From Candidatus Eiseniibacteriota bacterium (GTDB lineage: Bacteria; Eisenbacteria; RBG-16-71-46; CAIMUX01): a stretch of 64,000 bases of DNA. Where the stretch lies: contig JACKCR010000002.1 of assembly GCA_020633975.1 (NCBI GenBank), positions 2,728,001 through 2,792,000 of the forward strand, given 5' to 3'. The notes under the pieces were generated by a model. It made no database searches, was not told where the DNA came from, and saw only the letters and a program-made list of their open reading frames with translations. A program made the translations under genes and the position numbers. Numbering within the stretch: the first letter of the stretch is position 1; each line of letters starts with the position of its first letter. This document shows, in pieces, positions 1 through 8,622 of the stretch.

Positions 1-418
1 CGTGGACCATCCCTTTGTGGTGGATAGCCCGAAGCGCCGCGCCGACATCCTCCGCGACCTTGTAGACCCGGTCCGGAGGCAAGGTCCCCTGGGATTGCGC
101 GATCGACTCGACCGTCTGGTCGAGCAAAGTCATCGCGACGAAGTTGAGCCCGGTGTCGAGATCGTGGCCACAATCGAGGATCGTGGCGATACGCGGATCA
201 TCGCGAAACGCGACGTACGACTTGGCCTGCGCAATGAAGTCGTCTACCAGGTCGGGATCGGAGCCGTAGCCGGGCTCCAGGATCTTGACCGCTACCTCGC
301 CCCCGAGATCAGTCTGACGGGCCTTCCACACGGACGCGAAGTTCCCGGTCCCGAGAGGGGATACGATCTCGTAACGGCCGGCGATGACCGTGCCTTCCAG
401 TCCCTTGGGAGCCGTCAT
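1..418 (-). CDS. Ser/Thr protein kinase, N-terminal part (cut by window edge)
   Basis: Reading the minus strand from an ATG at 418 gives 139 residues with no stop, running off the left edge. The protein opens with a Hanks-type kinase N-lobe: GRYEIVSPLGTGNFASVWKA is a glycine-rich loop and VAVKIL holds the ATP-anchoring lysine. The last visible residues, IHHKGMVH, are where the catalytic loop (HRDxKxxN) should begin, so the catalytic residues lie outside the window. There is no signal peptide before the kinase domain, so the domain is cytoplasmic; later membrane segments cannot be excluded. A GAGG motif lies about 10 bases before the ATG. The gene diverges from the PNGase-like gene, so 419-571 should hold both promoters, although no convincing hexamers were found. 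Confidence 0.85.
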   Translation of the reverse strand, partial: MTAPKGLEGTVIAGRYEIVSPLGTGNFASVWKARQTDLGGEVAVKILEPGYGSDPDLVDDFIAQAKSYVAFRDDPRIATILDCGHDLDTGLNFVAMTLLDQTVESIAQSQGTLPPDRVYKVAEDVGAALRAIHHKGMVH

Positions 419-571
419 CGGTGAAGAGCACCTCGCAATCCTTGACCAAAGCGTGATGATAGTGGCCGTCTCACGGAGACGTCAATCGGGGGACCGTATC
501 GGTCCGAACCGTCTGAAAGTTGCGTAATCATCGCTTTCCGCGGATCATCCTCGCTTCCGCAGGAGGTGCGC

Positions 572-2533
572 ATGTTCGGTCAATCGGTCACCAACGCCGT
601 CAACGGCCCAGTTGCAGGCAGAGTCGTTTCCTCTCTGATCGGCGCCAGCCGCCCGACAGGCGCCGGTCCGATCGGCGTGGGTCCAATCGGCGCAGGCCCG
701 ATCAGCGTCGGTCGGATCGCCGCCGGACCGGTCGCCATCGGCCGGATCGCCGCAGGTGCGATCGCCACTTGCGGAGCGATCGCCGTTGGCCTGATATCCA
801 TGGATTCTGCGTTCGCAGCGGACGTCAGCGCTCCTAGCGGCGCGCCGGTGGCCGTCGTCTACGCTCCGACCCGAGGAGGCGCGGTCTCGATGGACGGCGA
901 CTCGAGAGTCGCCATCGCCCGAGATGGCCTGACACGGATCTACGCCGAGATCTCCGGAGTGCCTCTCCCGAACGCACCGGTCGAGCTCGACTACTTCGAC
1001 GTCGAAGCCGGCCTCACCCGTGAAACCGCCCTCTTCCCGGACGGGAGCCGCGCCACCGTGTCGACTTCCCTCGACAGCCTTCCATCCTTCGCTATCACCG
1101 ACGACCACCGGGAAATCCTCGGGTACGACTGCAGGAAGGCGACGACAGAGATCCGGTCCAACCGGATCGAGGTCTGGTTCACGTCAGAACCGGGGTTCGT
1201 GGCCTCTCCGTCCATCCGCCTCTACATGGAAGGAGCGGCGATCCTCGCGATCGACCAGAACGGGACGAGCGGATACGAGGCGACACAGATCGTGACGACT
1301 GCAGAAGAGCTCGCAGCGATTTCGTCGGACGAGCCCGCTCCATTCGCACCCGAGTCCTGGGGCGACGAGGTCGACAACGCAGAGTATCGGCGTCTCGTCA
1401 CGGAGAGCTACGTCACCCGGGTCACGGTCTTCGATCAGGAGCAGATCTCGTTCGGGAACGAGATCCAGAACCCCAGGGACCCCGAGAGCACCGAGACCTT
1501 CCACTTCTCGAAAGGCACGGTGATCGCGCGCAGGGTGACTCTCCCCAAGCTCGAGGCCGAAGCGATGTTGCTCGCAGAGTTGACCGAGCGCTCGAACGGG
1601 GATGCCTACGATCGCACGGGCTCCGTCTTCCTCATTCCCACGGGCGGCGCTGTCTCCTTTCTCGATGCCTTGCGAGACAGCGTCGGTGTGCTCCCCGTGG
1701 TCGAAGGACGCGCCGGCGAGTACCAAGGGATCATTGCCACGGAGTCCTATTCGCCGCCCCTCGAGCTGATCCGGTTCATCACGCCGTTCGGTGTCGGTGA
1801 GTTCAATGCGCGTTCCCAGGTCTATGGACTCGAGTGGGAGGACGAGGCGCGCTACGTGATGGACGTCACCGAGCTCCTGCCGCAGCTGGAGGGTGAGGTG
1901 TGGATCGGAGCGTTCATCGGTAACTACGACAAGGGAGGACACGTCGTCAGCCTCGAGCTGAGGTACTACCCCTGGAGCCAGGTCGTGGAGCCTACCCCTA
2001 CGGCGCAGCGGGTCGCGATGCCGCTATTCAACACCGTCAACGCGATGGAGATGTCCGGCCAGAACTACGGCACGCTCTTCGCAACCGATACCCTCCGCGT
2101 CCAGTTCGACCTACCGGAGGGGCTGGATGGAGCGCAGCTCCGCTACACCACCACCGGACATGGTGGCTGGGGCGGAGGAGACGAGTTCAACCCGAAGACG
2201 AACCGCGTGCTCCTGGACGGAGCCGTCGTCGCCGAGATCGTCCCCTGGCGAAGCGACTGTGGGACCTTCCGGCGGCTGAATCCGTCGTCCGGCAACTTCT
2301 GGAACGGCCTGTCGTCCTCCGACTTCAGCCGGTCCGGCTGGTGCCCGGGGACCAGCGTCAGCCCGTACGTGATCCCCCTAGGGGACCTGTCGGCCGGCCG
2401 CCACACCCTGTCCGTTGCCATAGAGATGGGGGCGCCCGAGGGCGGGAGTTTCAGCTCCTGGAACGTCTCCGGCACAATTCTCGGCGAAGTTCGGGTTGGC
2501 AAAACCCAATCTCACGGTCAACGGGACAACTAG
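572..2533 (+). CDS. Secreted PNGase F-like peptide-N-glycosidase with GLPGLI-like N-terminal region
   Basis: This 653-residue protein probably removes N-glycans from asparagine in glycoproteins outside the cell. The last ~190 residues match the PNGase F C-terminal domain closely: TTTGHGGWGGGDEFNPK, then PWRSDCGTFRRLNPSSGNFW, NGLSSSDFSRSGWCPG and a final LGDLSAGRHTL. The residues before that (ITPFGVGEF, VWIGAFIGNYDKGG) fit the N-terminal PNGase F domain. Residues ~150-230 (HREILGYDCRKAT, then EVWFTSEPG) resemble the GLPGLI family signature, an extra module. The ATG at 572 was chosen over the GTG at 566 because AGGAGG at 561-566 is well placed before it. The N-terminus is odd: seven Gly/Ile-rich pentapeptides precede the cleavage-like SAFAADV. 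There is no FlgD-type tail. The PNGase call is strong; the N-terminal domain name is tentative. Confidence 0.88.
   Translation: MFGQSVTNAVNGPVAGRVVSSLIGASRPTGAGPIGVGPIGAGPISVGRIAAGPVAIGRIAAGAIATCGAIAVGLISMDSAFAADVSAPSGAPVAVVYAPTRGGAVSMDGDSRVAIARDGLTRIYAEISGVPLPNAPVELDYFDVEAGLTRETALFPDGSRATVSTSLDSLPSFAITDDHREILGYDCRKATTEIRSNRIEVWFTSEPGFVASPSIRLYMEGAAILAIDQNGTSGYEATQIVTTAEELAAISSDEPAPFAPESWGDEVDNAEYRRLVTESYVTRVTVFDQEQISFGNEIQNPRDPESTETFHFSKGTVIARRVTLPKLEAEAMLLAELTERSNGDAYDRTGSVFLIPTGGAVSFLDALRDSVGVLPVVEGRAGEYQGIIATESYSPPLELIRFITPFGVGEFNARSQVYGLEWEDEARYVMDVTELLPQLEGEVWIGAFIGNYDKGGHVVSLELRYYPWSQVVEPTPTAQRVAMPLFNTVNAMEMSGQNYGTLFATDTLRVQFDLPEGLDGAQLRYTTTGHGGWGGGDEFNPKTNRVLLDGAVVAEIVPWRSDCGTFRRLNPSSGNFWNGLSSSDFSRSGWCPGTSVSPYVIPLGDLSAGRHTLSVAIEMGAPEGGSFSSWNVSGTILGEVRVGKTQSHGQRDN
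661..765 (+). repeat. Seven 15-bp tandem units inside the PNGase leader
   Basis: Seven in-register 15-bp units (first unit cgccggtccgatcgg) encode the pentapeptides AGPIG, VGPIG, AGPIS, VGRIA, AGPVA, IGRIA and AGAIA. Units are diverged but keep the GG-C/T and ATCG core. They lie in the signal region before the SAFA cleavage-like site, so they would lengthen the leader rather than the mature enzyme. Confidence 0.85.
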
Positions 2534-2693
2534 CTCTAACCATCTGCCACCTGATGTCCGAAAACCCTACCAAGCCATTTATCGGACCGTGCTGGCACGG
2601 CGGATGCCTCCGCGCCGGTCACGGAGGACTTGGAGAGCCTCGGTCGCGCCCGATGCCTGGGGCTCCCATCCACCGCAAGGCCATGGACAAGGC

Positions 2694-4478
2694 ATGTCTC
2701 CAGACCCGAGGCCCAGAGCCAGTCGTGCCCCGTCGTCCGCTCGCAACACCCTCCGCGGGGTCGAGTTGCCGGACGTCATCCGTGTGGCGTCTGCCCTGAT
2801 CAAGGCGATCTCCGCCGCGCGACTCTATCCGAGCGACAACCCGACGTATCTCAACGCGAAGGCGAACTTCGACGAGTCCATGACCTCGGTGCTGACCCTG
2901 AAGCGCCAGATCCGCTTCGCCGTGGGACGGAAGACCCTCTTCTACGCGGGGGAGCCAGTCCTCAGCGAAGAGCATGGAGAGTCGGTCGCGACCTACCTCC
3001 ATCGGGACGGGATTCGGGAAATGACGTTCCACCAGGGACTCCGCCCCGAAGAGACCACCGACCTCCTCCACCTCTTCACCCACGCAGCCGAGACCGAGCG
3101 GAGCCAGTCGGAAGACTTTGCGACGCTCTTCTGGGACCACGGCTTCGAGCACGTCACGTGCGTCGCGATCGACGACTTCATCGACGCGCAGGGAGAGGAA
3201 GAGGAGATCCCGGACGAGTTCGGGATGGACTTCATCCCGCAAGTCGATCTCCGGGCCTACGAACTCGAGGACGAAGAAGCGATCGAGAAAGCGTCCCGCG
3301 AAATGTCGCAGAAGGCGCTCGCCAAGCTCGAGGAGAACGATGTCGAGCTGTTCAGCGTTTCCGCTCAGGAGCGGGAGAAGCTGCTGGCCGAGCTGGCCGA
3401 GGAAGAAACCCCCAAGCGGATGCGACACGACTACACCCGCATCCTGGTCGAAGTGCTCTTGGCCGAGAAAGATCCCGCCGAGTTCGAGAAGCTGATCGAG
3501 GTGTTCGAGGGCCACATGGGCACCTTGCTCGCCCATGGAAACCTGGAGGATCTCTCCTGGCTCATCTCCGTACTCATGCGGCTCAGGGCAGAACGCGGCG
3601 ATGTCGTCGATGAAGAGACTCCGCTCCTCGACCGCGCTCTCAACTGGATCTGGCAGGAGGACCAACGTGACGTCCTTCTCCAGAAGCTCGACCGTGGCGA
3701 TCACGATGCGCTTCAGGGCCTGCCGACGTTCGTGCGTGCCATCCCGGATGACACCATCCGGCACATGTGCCTCTTGCTCGGGGATCTCGAGTCCGGCCGC
3801 GTGCGTCGTCGCCTGATCGACCTCTTGGTCGAACGATGCAAGACGAGCTGGACCGCGCTCCTCCCCATCCTGAGTGACTCCCGCTGGTATCTGGTCCGCA
3901 ACATCGTGCTGATCCTCGGGCAGGTCGGAAACAAAGTGATCGCGCCGTCGCTCCACCGGGTGGTGAAGCACTCCGACTACAGGGTGCGGAAGGAAGCGCT
4001 CATCGCACTCGACAAGCTCGACCCGGGACGAGCGGTGTCCGATCTCAAGGACGCGCTCGACGATCCCGAGTCCCGGGTGCGCGTCCTCGCGGCGCAGACC
4101 TTGGCCAAACGTGGCGGAGAGGCCGCCGCGGCCCTCCTCGCGGTCGTTTCGGACAAAGAGTTCGCGAGCCGAAGCGACGACGAAACCCTCGCCATCTACT
4201 TCGCCCTGGCGCACGCGGGGGGAGACGCCGTCTACGAGTTCTTCGAGCGCTCGACGAAGCCGCGTGGGCTCTTCCGCAAGGGCCCCACGGAGGAGTCGCG
4301 GGCGGCCGCATGTCGCGCTCTGGGCCGAATGAACGACCCTCGCGCCGTGCGCCTCGCCGAGAAGCTCGTCCAGGACAAGACCGGCCTGGTGAAGGAAGCG
4401 GCCTTCGCCGCCTTGAGAGAAGCGAGAGATCGAGCGGAAGGCCGAGGTACGACCGAGAGCGGGAGGGAAGCCGCGTGA
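2694..4478 (+). CDS. HEAT-repeat protein with an N-terminal region shared with the HD-GYP neighbour
   Basis: This protein of about 594 residues has no signal peptide and is probably a cytoplasmic scaffold or regulator. Near the N-terminus (from PDVIRVASALIKAISAAR) is an alpha/beta region containing ARLYPSDNP and FAVGRKTLFYAGEPV, which resembles the start of the next gene's product. An acidic stretch follows, and the C-terminal half is HEAT-like (DYRVRKEALIALDKLDPGRA; DPESRVRVLAAQTLAKRG; NDPRAVRLAEKL). The frame is open from 2496, overlapping the previous gene. The ATG at 2694 is the last good candidate before conserved-looking sequence; 2604 is an alternative, and no strong ribosome site decides. 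The stop overlaps the GTG of the HD-GYP gene (GTGA), so the two are probably co-translated. No enzymatic motif was seen. Confidence 0.75.
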   Translation: MSPDPRPRASRAPSSARNTLRGVELPDVIRVASALIKAISAARLYPSDNPTYLNAKANFDESMTSVLTLKRQIRFAVGRKTLFYAGEPVLSEEHGESVATYLHRDGIREMTFHQGLRPEETTDLLHLFTHAAETERSQSEDFATLFWDHGFEHVTCVAIDDFIDAQGEEEEIPDEFGMDFIPQVDLRAYELEDEEAIEKASREMSQKALAKLEENDVELFSVSAQEREKLLAELAEEETPKRMRHDYTRILVEVLLAEKDPAEFEKLIEVFEGHMGTLLAHGNLEDLSWLISVLMRLRAERGDVVDEETPLLDRALNWIWQEDQRDVLLQKLDRGDHDALQGLPTFVRAIPDDTIRHMCLLLGDLESGRVRRRLIDLLVERCKTSWTALLPILSDSRWYLVRNIVLILGQVGNKVIAPSLHRVVKHSDYRVRKEALIALDKLDPGRAVSDLKDALDDPESRVRVLAAQTLAKRGGEAAAALLAVVSDKEFASRSDDETLAIYFALAHAGGDAVYEFFERSTKPRGLFRKGPTEESRAAACRALGRMNDPRAVRLAEKLVQDKTGLVKEAAFAALREARDRAEGRGTTESGREAA

Positions 4479-5923
4479 GCCAGCACATCTCGACGGCCAA
4501 CGAGCAGAAGCTCGGGCTCGAGCTCGCCCGCGCACTCCACCACGCGATCCGCACCGTGCGGACCCACGACCTCGGGAACGACGTCGCCGTAGAGGCTGTG
4601 GGCGCCCTCAGCGACTCGATCAACACGATCGTCGCGAGATCCGGAGGATTCGCACTCCACGTCCTAGGCGACTATGTCTACGTCGGCGATCAGAGGCTCC
4701 GCGAAGACGGCATGAGCACTCGTTTCCTCGAATCGCTGGTCCACGAGCTGGACAACCGCGGGATTGGGAGCGTCCACGGAGATGCACGTGTCTCGCGCGA
4801 GGATGTGCAGAAGCTGGTCTCTGTACTCAGTCAGTTCCCAGCCGGCGGGGATGAGGCGTTCCGCGAGATCCGGAGCAGGCTCGCGACGTATGAGTCCGGC
4901 ATCGGAGTGGGCCCGACCCGAGACGTTCCGTCGATCCTCCCCGAGAACGCGGCTCACGTGACGAAGAAGGAGGAGTGCAAGCGCACCTTCTTCCGCGCCG
5001 TTTCGGTAACGGAAAGCCTGATGCGTTCTGCGCATCTCGGAAAGCGGCTCCAGCTTCGGCACGCGAAGCGGATGGTCCAACAGATTGTGGACCTGATGCT
5101 CGACGAGGAGTTCACCTTCCTCGGACTCACGACCCTCAAGTCGCACGACAACTACACGTACCACCACTCGGTCAACGTCAGCATCTACGCGATCGCGCTC
5201 GGCAAACGAGCAGGACTGACCAACCTGCAGCTGAGCGAACTCGGAACCGGCGCGCTCCTCCACGACCTCGGCAAGATCAAGGTACCGACCGACCTCATCC
5301 AGAAGGACGGAATGCTATCGGACGACGAAACGCTCGTCATGCGAAGGCACCCGATGCTCGGCGCCAAGGAGATCGTCCAGCTGGGCGGGTTCTCCCCCCT
5401 CGCCCTCAAAGCCATGGTGGGGTGCTTCGAGCACCACATGCACTTCGACGGCTCGCGCGGCGGCTATCCCGAACTCGATGCACCCTATCGGCCGCACGTC
5501 TTCGGCCGTCTCATCTCGGTGGTCGATTGCTTCGACGCCCTTACCACGAAGCGCGTCTACCGGAATCAGGCCATGCGCCGCGACCGGGCCCTCTCCTACA
5601 TGATGAGCGAGTCCGGCACCAAGTTCGATCCGCTCCTCATGCGGCTCTTCACGAACATGATCGGAATCTACCCGGTCGGTACGACAGTACGGCTCGCGAG
5701 CGGACGGATGGCCGTCGTGACGCAAGCCTCGGACGATCCACGCTTCGCCCATCGGCCCGTGGTGCGCCCGATCACGGACACTTCGGGAATCGAGGTGTCT
5801 GGCGCCGCGTACGAAGTGGTCGACTTGTCCCTCGCGGACGCCTCGGGCGCGTTCCCGGACGAGATCGTCGCGTCCCTGGACGCGGAAGCCATGGGGCTCG
5901 ACGTCTCACGGTACTTCGCCTAG
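4475..5923 (+). CDS. HD-GYP domain phosphohydrolase (probable c-di-GMP phosphodiesterase)
   Basis: This 482-residue protein should hydrolyse cyclic di-GMP. Residues ~229-400 form an HD-GYP domain: HHSVNVSIYAIALG, the HD motif in LLHDLGKIKVP (~263), HP in MRRHPMLG, EHHMHFDGSRGGYPEL (~320-332, the HHE...GYP region with one extra residue before GYP), and ISVVDCFDALTTKRVYR. The first ~170 residues hold a fold that looks shared with the preceding HEAT protein (FALHVLGDYVYVGDQRL...LDNRGIGSV). The C-terminal ~100 residues (GTTVRLASGRMAVV) form the small beta domain often following HD-GYP. The GTG start at 4475 is set by the 4-nt overlap with the upstream stop and a GGGAGGG site just before it. The start and the acidic metal ligands look intact. 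Confidence 0.92.
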   Translation: MSQHISTANEQKLGLELARALHHAIRTVRTHDLGNDVAVEAVGALSDSINTIVARSGGFALHVLGDYVYVGDQRLREDGMSTRFLESLVHELDNRGIGSVHGDARVSREDVQKLVSVLSQFPAGGDEAFREIRSRLATYESGIGVGPTRDVPSILPENAAHVTKKEECKRTFFRAVSVTESLMRSAHLGKRLQLRHAKRMVQQIVDLMLDEEFTFLGLTTLKSHDNYTYHHSVNVSIYAIALGKRAGLTNLQLSELGTGALLHDLGKIKVPTDLIQKDGMLSDDETLVMRRHPMLGAKEIVQLGGFSPLALKAMVGCFEHHMHFDGSRGGYPELDAPYRPHVFGRLISVVDCFDALTTKRVYRNQAMRRDRALSYMMSESGTKFDPLLMRLFTNMIGIYPVGTTVRLASGRMAVVTQASDDPRFAHRPVVRPITDTSGIEVSGAAYEVVDLSLADASGAFPDEIVASLDAEAMGLDVSRYFA

Positions 5924-6044
5924 CGCCGAGGACAATCCCCACCCGGCATCCAGCAGCCGGACGACGTCAATGGCCACCGCCAGGATACAGCGCCCCCTCG
6001 TTCGCGACCAGGTCGGGGACCGTGCCATCGCGTCCATGAAGTTC

Positions 6045-6075
6045 TTGCCGGTCCCCCCTACGCCGCGGGTACACT
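6045..6075 (+). promoter_or_regulatory. Possible promoter of the subtilase gene
   Basis: TTGCCG (6045-6050) and TACACT (6070-6075) are 19 bases apart, longer than ideal, and lie about 50 bases before the ATG at 6125. The same TACACT hexamer recurs before other genes here. GGGGGA at ~6114 is the ribosome site. Confidence 0.35.
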
Positions 6076-6124
6076 CGATGGGTCTAGAAGACCACTCATT
6101 TCTGACAACCTTTGGGGGAACACG

Positions 6125-8464
6125 ATGGGAACCTCGAGACGAGAGATCCGGCGAGACACCACTCTGGGTCTGACGTTGGCCGCAACGAGTGCCTTGGCAC
6201 TGGGTGCGATCTTCGTGACCGCTGATCTCGCTTCAGCTGAAGACGACTTCCGGTACTTGGTCCAGCTGCAGGGCCGCACCTTCATCCCCGAGGCGGGAGA
6301 CCTGAGCGCCGGGCTCGAGTACCTCCAGTCACGGAGCGACCGAGGGGTGGCGCACGTTCTCGTCCAGCTCGACGAGATTCCGACGGCCGACGCACGTGTC
6401 GCCCTGGGTGAGCGCGGACTCGTGCTTCAGGGCTACCTGCCGGAGCACACCTACTACGCGATCGCCTCGACGGACCTGAACGGTGCCGAGCTCCAGGGTA
6501 TGGGCGTCCGCTGGATGTCGCCGCTCGCCGACGATCTCAAGGTGTCGCCGCGGATCCGCGAAGGCCGTTACGAGGAGAACTCGGATCTCGGCGACTCGCG
6601 CCGGGCGTTCGTCGTCCAGTTCCATCGGGACGTGACCCGGGAGCAGGCCGAAGCCTCTGCCGTCGCCGCGGGTGGTGACTTCGGCGACTGGATCCCGTCC
6701 CTGTCAACGCTCATGGTCGGGCTCGATCCGGCGGAGCTCGATGCGCTCTCGTCTCGGGACGAGGTGAAGTATGTCGCGCACGTTCCCCCGATGCTAACCG
6801 GAGTGAACAACTCGGCCCGTACGGCGATGGAGGTGGATCCGCTTCACACGGCTCCCTACAACCTGACGGGCAACGGGTCGAACGTTCTCGTCTACGACGT
6901 CGGCCCCGCCGACCGGAACCATCCGGACCTCAACCCGCGGGTCACCTACGGCGAGAGCGGATCGGCGGCCACGCACTCTACCCACGTGGCCGGTACGGTT
7001 GCTGGTGACGGCTCGAGCTCCGGCGGTACCTACAAGGGAATGGCCCCCGGGGCGAAGATCACGTCCTACTACTACGAGTCCTGCACGCCGAACTGTCTCT
7101 ACAACAGCCCGCAGGACATCGCCGAGAACTACGAAGAGGGCTGGCTCACCTACGGCGCGCAGTTCTCCACGAACTCGCTCGGTGCGAACATCCCGACGAA
7201 CGGCTACGACTGTGCCTGGACCGGTGACTATGAGCTCACTTCGCAGCTCCTCGACGCAATCGCGGTGGGACAGGTCTTCGGCACGAACTACCTGAGCCTC
7301 TGGGCTGCTGGCAACGATCGTCAGTCGAGCCGTTGCGGCAGCACCTACTCGACGATGGGCGTCCCAGCAAACGCGAAGAACCCGATCATCGTGGGTGCGA
7401 CGAACTCGAACGACCACTCGATCACCTGGTTCACCTCCTGGGGCCCGAGCGACGACGGCCGTCTCCGTCCGGACGTCACAGGCCCGGGTTGCCAGACGAA
7501 CGACGACGGCGGTATCACCTCGACCCGTCCGGGCAGCGGCTACACGACGATGTGCGGAACCTCGATGGCAACGCCCGCCGTCGCCGGCGTCGTCGCGCTC
7601 CTCCGTGAGCAGGGTCGGCGGACGATCGGCTTCCCAGTCCAGCCGCTCCCGAGCCTCATCAAGGCTCTCCTCGTGAACAACTGTGACGACCGCGGAAACC
7701 CGGGCCCGGACTACCAGTTCGGCCACGGCGAGGTGAACGCGAAGGCTTCCATCGACCACCTCCGTTCCGCGTTCTTCTACTCCCAGGGCAACGCGAGCCA
7801 GGACGAGGCCAAGACCTTCGACATCCAGGTCGAGGGTCTCTCCAAGCTCAAGGCAACGCTCGCTTGGGATGACGTTCCTGGCGAACTCCTCGCGGCGAAG
7901 GAGCTGATCAACGACCTCGAGCTGACGCTCGAGTCTCCGTCCGGTCAGATCCACACGGCGTGGGTCCTCAACCCGGCCAACCCGAGCGGCAACGCAACCC
8001 GTGGCGCAAACCATCGGGACAACGTCGAGCTCGTCGAAGTCGACAATCCCGAGGACGGCGTCTGGACCATCCACGTGGACGGATACCTCGTCCCCGAAGG
8101 ACCGCAGTCGTTCTCAGTCGTCGCCAATGCGCGTAAGGCCCAGAACACGGCGGACGTCGAGGACGCGATCGGTAATGCACCGTCTGGACTCGACGAAGTC
8201 GCGAGCTACCCGAACCCGTTCCTTCCGCAGACGACGATCCGCTTCCGTCTCGACGAGTCCTCGCCGGTCAGCGTCGACATCTTCGACGCGAGCGGCCGCG
8301 TAGTGCGGAACCTGATCTCGGGCGAGTCCCGTGGCGCGGGAATGCACTTCGTGACTTGGGACGGATCGGACAACCTCGGCGATCGTCTCCCTGGCGGCGT
8401 CTACTTCTACCAGGTCCGCGCGGGCGACGATTCGCAGGCTCGGAAGGTGCTGATGCTCGACTGA
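6125..8464 (+). CDS. Secreted subtilisin-like serine protease (S8, KP-43-like) with FlgD-type tail
   Basis: This 779-residue extracellular serine protease starts with a signal peptide (hydrophobic TLAATSALALGAIFVTADLA, cleavage near ASA-EDD). A propeptide-like region is followed by the S8 domain, with the triad readable as Asp258 (VLVYDVGPAD), His287 (THSTHVAGT) and Ser480 (GTSMATPAVAG). Residues ~555-675 form a jelly-roll as in KP-43-type subtilases (LKATLAWDDVPG...LINDLELTLESPSG...GVWTIHVDGY). The last ~80 residues are a FlgD-like module (YPNPFLPQTTIRF, WDGSDNLGDRLPGGVYFYQV), a sorting or anchoring signal in related phyla. Spacing between Asp and His is short, but all catalytic residues are present. 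The gene stands alone and is followed by a strong hairpin shared with the convergent kinase-like gene. Confidence 0.95.
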   Translation: MGTSRREIRRDTTLGLTLAATSALALGAIFVTADLASAEDDFRYLVQLQGRTFIPEAGDLSAGLEYLQSRSDRGVAHVLVQLDEIPTADARVALGERGLVLQGYLPEHTYYAIASTDLNGAELQGMGVRWMSPLADDLKVSPRIREGRYEENSDLGDSRRAFVVQFHRDVTREQAEASAVAAGGDFGDWIPSLSTLMVGLDPAELDALSSRDEVKYVAHVPPMLTGVNNSARTAMEVDPLHTAPYNLTGNGSNVLVYDVGPADRNHPDLNPRVTYGESGSAATHSTHVAGTVAGDGSSSGGTYKGMAPGAKITSYYYESCTPNCLYNSPQDIAENYEEGWLTYGAQFSTNSLGANIPTNGYDCAWTGDYELTSQLLDAIAVGQVFGTNYLSLWAAGNDRQSSRCGSTYSTMGVPANAKNPIIVGATNSNDHSITWFTSWGPSDDGRLRPDVTGPGCQTNDDGGITSTRPGSGYTTMCGTSMATPAVAGVVALLREQGRRTIGFPVQPLPSLIKALLVNNCDDRGNPGPDYQFGHGEVNAKASIDHLRSAFFYSQGNASQDEAKTFDIQVEGLSKLKATLAWDDVPGELLAAKELINDLELTLESPSGQIHTAWVLNPANPSGNATRGANHRDNVELVEVDNPEDGVWTIHVDGYLVPEGPQSFSVVANARKAQNTADVEDAIGNAPSGLDEVASYPNPFLPQTTIRFRLDESSPVSVDIFDASGRVVRNLISGESRGAGMHFVTWDGSDNLGDRLPGGVYFYQVRAGDDSQARKVLMLD

Positions 8465-8530
8465 TCACCTCGGCGATCGGTCCAACGACAATCGACACGA
8501 GAACGGCAGATCGATCTCGTGAGCGCAGCA

Positions 8531-8564
8531 GAAGGCCGGGATTGCGATGGCAGTCCCGGCCTTC
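8531..8564. terminator. Bidirectional hairpin between convergent genes
   Basis: GAAGGCCGGGA (8531-8541) and TCCCGGCCTTC (8554-8564) form a perfect 11-bp stem with a 12-nt loop, between the stops of the convergent subtilase and cytidylate-kinase-like genes. There is no long T-run on either strand. Confidence 0.65.
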
Positions 8565-8622
8565 GTGTACCTCCGGCATGGCTCGAGAGACGATGACGCG
8601 TCGTGTGTCGCGATGCCCGTGG

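Noticed and set aside
2619-4535. Long open frame antisense to the HEAT and HD-GYP genes
   Set aside because: It has no domain or signal and mirrors the codon pattern of the real genes. GC-rich third positions leave antisense frames open by chance.
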